This document shows positions 63,064-64,000 of a DNA stretch of 64,000 bases, one piece after another; position 1 is the first letter of the stretch, and the number at the start of each line of letters is the position of its first letter. The translations under genes were made by a program, and so were the position numbers. The notes under the pieces were generated by a model that worked only from the letters and a program-made list of their open reading frames with translations, was not told the DNA's origin and did not search any database. The stretch spans positions 32,065 through 96,064 of the forward strand of contig JBPRGH010000141.1 of NCBI GenBank assembly GCA_051418055.1, in the 5' to 3' direction. Source of the stretch: JBPRGH01 sp051418055. GTDB taxonomy: Bacteria > Bacteroidota > Bacteroidia > Cytophagales > Cyclobacteriaceae.

Positions 63064-63921
63064 ATGTATATCATCGTTAAACTTTTATCCTTTCTTCCGC
63101 TAAGGTTATTATATGGCTTTTCAGATTTTCTCTTTATACTGATTTATAAAGGGTTTAGCTATAGGTTAAATATTGTAAGGGCAAACCTGCAAAAGGCACT
63201 GCCTGAAAGATCAGCACAGGAAAGGAAGGAAATAGAACGGAGATTTTATCGCAATTTCTGTGATTTCATTGTTGAAACAATAAAAGGTGTTTCCTTGAAG
63301 AAAGAACAGGTTACCGAAAGAGTAGTTTTTACTAATCTTGATGATATAAAACGTTACCTTTCTCAGGGGCGGCCTGTACTGATGCTAGCTTCGCATCAGT
63401 TTAACTGGGAGTGGATGCAGTTATCTGCTGCAGTACAATTTCCTATTGGAATAGATTACATTTATCATCCATTGCATAATAAAAGCTCTGATCAGTTAAT
63501 GTTAAAAATGAGAGGACGTTTTGGTGCTGAGCCCGTAAAAAGAAGTGCTGTGGGGAGACAGGTGATCAGAAGAAGAAACGAAAGCCGTGCTTATGCACTT
63601 GTCGCAGATCAGCTCCCACGAAACCGGGATAAAAAAGTATGGGTTGATTTCCTGAATATTGAAACAGCCTTTTTCCAGGGAATTGCCCAGATTGCGCATC
63701 TTATAGATGGTCCGGTAGCTTATTTCCATTTGGTTAAAAAACATAGGGGCTATTATGAAGCAACTATGATTAAGCTTTTTGATGACCCGAAGAAAGAATC
63801 AGAAGAAGATATTGTTCAGTCATATGCACATGCTGTGGAAGCAAATATTAAAGAACAGCCCGAAGGCTGGCTATGGTCCCATAAGCGCTGGAAAAGAAAT
63901 AAAAATCAATTTGTTGCCTAA
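63064..63921 (+). CDS. LpxL/HtrB-type lysophospholipid acyltransferase
   Basis: 285 residues. One N-terminal membrane helix (about 5-30), then the HX4E catalytic motif His111-Glu116 (ASHQFNWEW) and a basic patch VADQLPRNRDK. This family adds secondary acyl chains to lipid A precursors at the inner membrane. It is divergent from the SDR gene by 75 bases. Confidence 0.9.
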   Translation: MYIIVKLLSFLPLRLLYGFSDFLFILIYKGFSYRLNIVRANLQKALPERSAQERKEIERRFYRNFCDFIVETIKGVSLKKEQVTERVVFTNLDDIKRYLSQGRPVLMLASHQFNWEWMQLSAAVQFPIGIDYIYHPLHNKSSDQLMLKMRGRFGAEPVKRSAVGRQVIRRRNESRAYALVADQLPRNRDKKVWVDFLNIETAFFQGIAQIAHLIDGPVAYFHLVKKHRGYYEATMIKLFDDPKKESEEDIVQSYAHAVEANIKEQPEGWLWSHKRWKRNKNQFVA

Positions 63922-63931
63922 GACGTTAGTA

Positions 63932-63980
63932 AACCAAGAACAAAGAACCAAGAACCAAGAACCAAGAACCAAGAACCAAC
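63932..63980. repeat. Period-7 array (AACCAAG x7)
   Basis: Seven units, five of them exact AACCAAG. It starts ten bases after the acyltransferase stop codon and is the most regular array in the window. Confidence 0.95.
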
Positions 63981-64000
63981 ATGATCTGTAAAAATCTGAT

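Noticed and set aside
63932..63980. CRISPR-like array
   Set aside because: The units are contiguous heptads with no spacers; a simple tandem repeat.

Overview
The window looks like chromosomal DNA of a Bacteroidota species, most likely order Cytophagales. The evidence is the AT-rich base composition, the Bacteroidota-type -7 promoter motif (TAnnTTTG) upstream of many genes, the Rho factor with a long charged insertion, the nadK / DUF6089 barrel / uppS / bamA / ompH-ompH order, DUF4230 and DUF6503-type proteins, and the atypical arginase-family formimidoylglutamase. I see no rRNA, CRISPR array, insertion sequence, prophage or plasmid gene. Almost everything is core or lineage-core metabolism, packed tightly on both strands.

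Layout. 68-5861 (minus) is a compact three-gene operon: a membrane-anchored helix-hairpin-helix protein, a 1334-residue SF1 helicase and a putative beta-propeller protein. 5949-16734 (plus) is a colinear block: hemA, a TrpG/PabA amidotransferase, an alpha/beta hydrolase, a CBS-domain protein, nadK, two outer-membrane barrels, uppS, bamA and two Skp/OmpH chaperones, closed by a strong terminator. It combines heme, NADP and undecaprenyl supply with outer-membrane protein assembly. 16746-18283 holds an LD-carboxypeptidase and a DUF4230 protein. 18360-21910 (minus) holds a prolyl oligopeptidase lipoprotein and serS; rho and an L-serine dehydratase alpha subunit follow on the plus strand. 24955-27043 (minus) is upp with two transporters. 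27109-32031 (plus) is an M42-type peptidase, hpt, adk, obgE, grpE and dnaJ, ending in a terminator. 32175-38445 is mixed: a DUF4097-like protein, DinB, Crp/Fnr, erythromycin esterase, YjjX, MATE and NUDIX. 38515-46547 holds rnhB, a TANGO2-like protein, a hydrolase, an ABC ATPase, cobalamin adenosyltransferase, ilvE, the formimidoylglutamase-like protein and small membrane or DinB proteins. 46555-50202 (minus) carries DUF421, an SLC12-type transporter and two tRNA-Leu genes. 50311-52518 is egtD-egtB (ergothioneine). 52745-58680 pairs an S8 protease with a giant TPR protein. The rest holds an SNase-like protein, deoC, acyP, an SDR and a lipid-A-type acyltransferase.

The most unusual structure lies between the genes. 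At least ten short intergenic arrays have a strict seven-base period, in several unit families, and they often overlap stop codons. There are also REP-like palindromes (GTCATTTCGAC family) and a broken duplicate of the 3' end of tRNA-Leu. Among the genes, the points of most interest are a DnaJ that keeps only two of the four zinc-finger motifs, exactly the pair that forms one zinc site, and the HhH/helicase/propeller operon, which I cannot assign to a known system.
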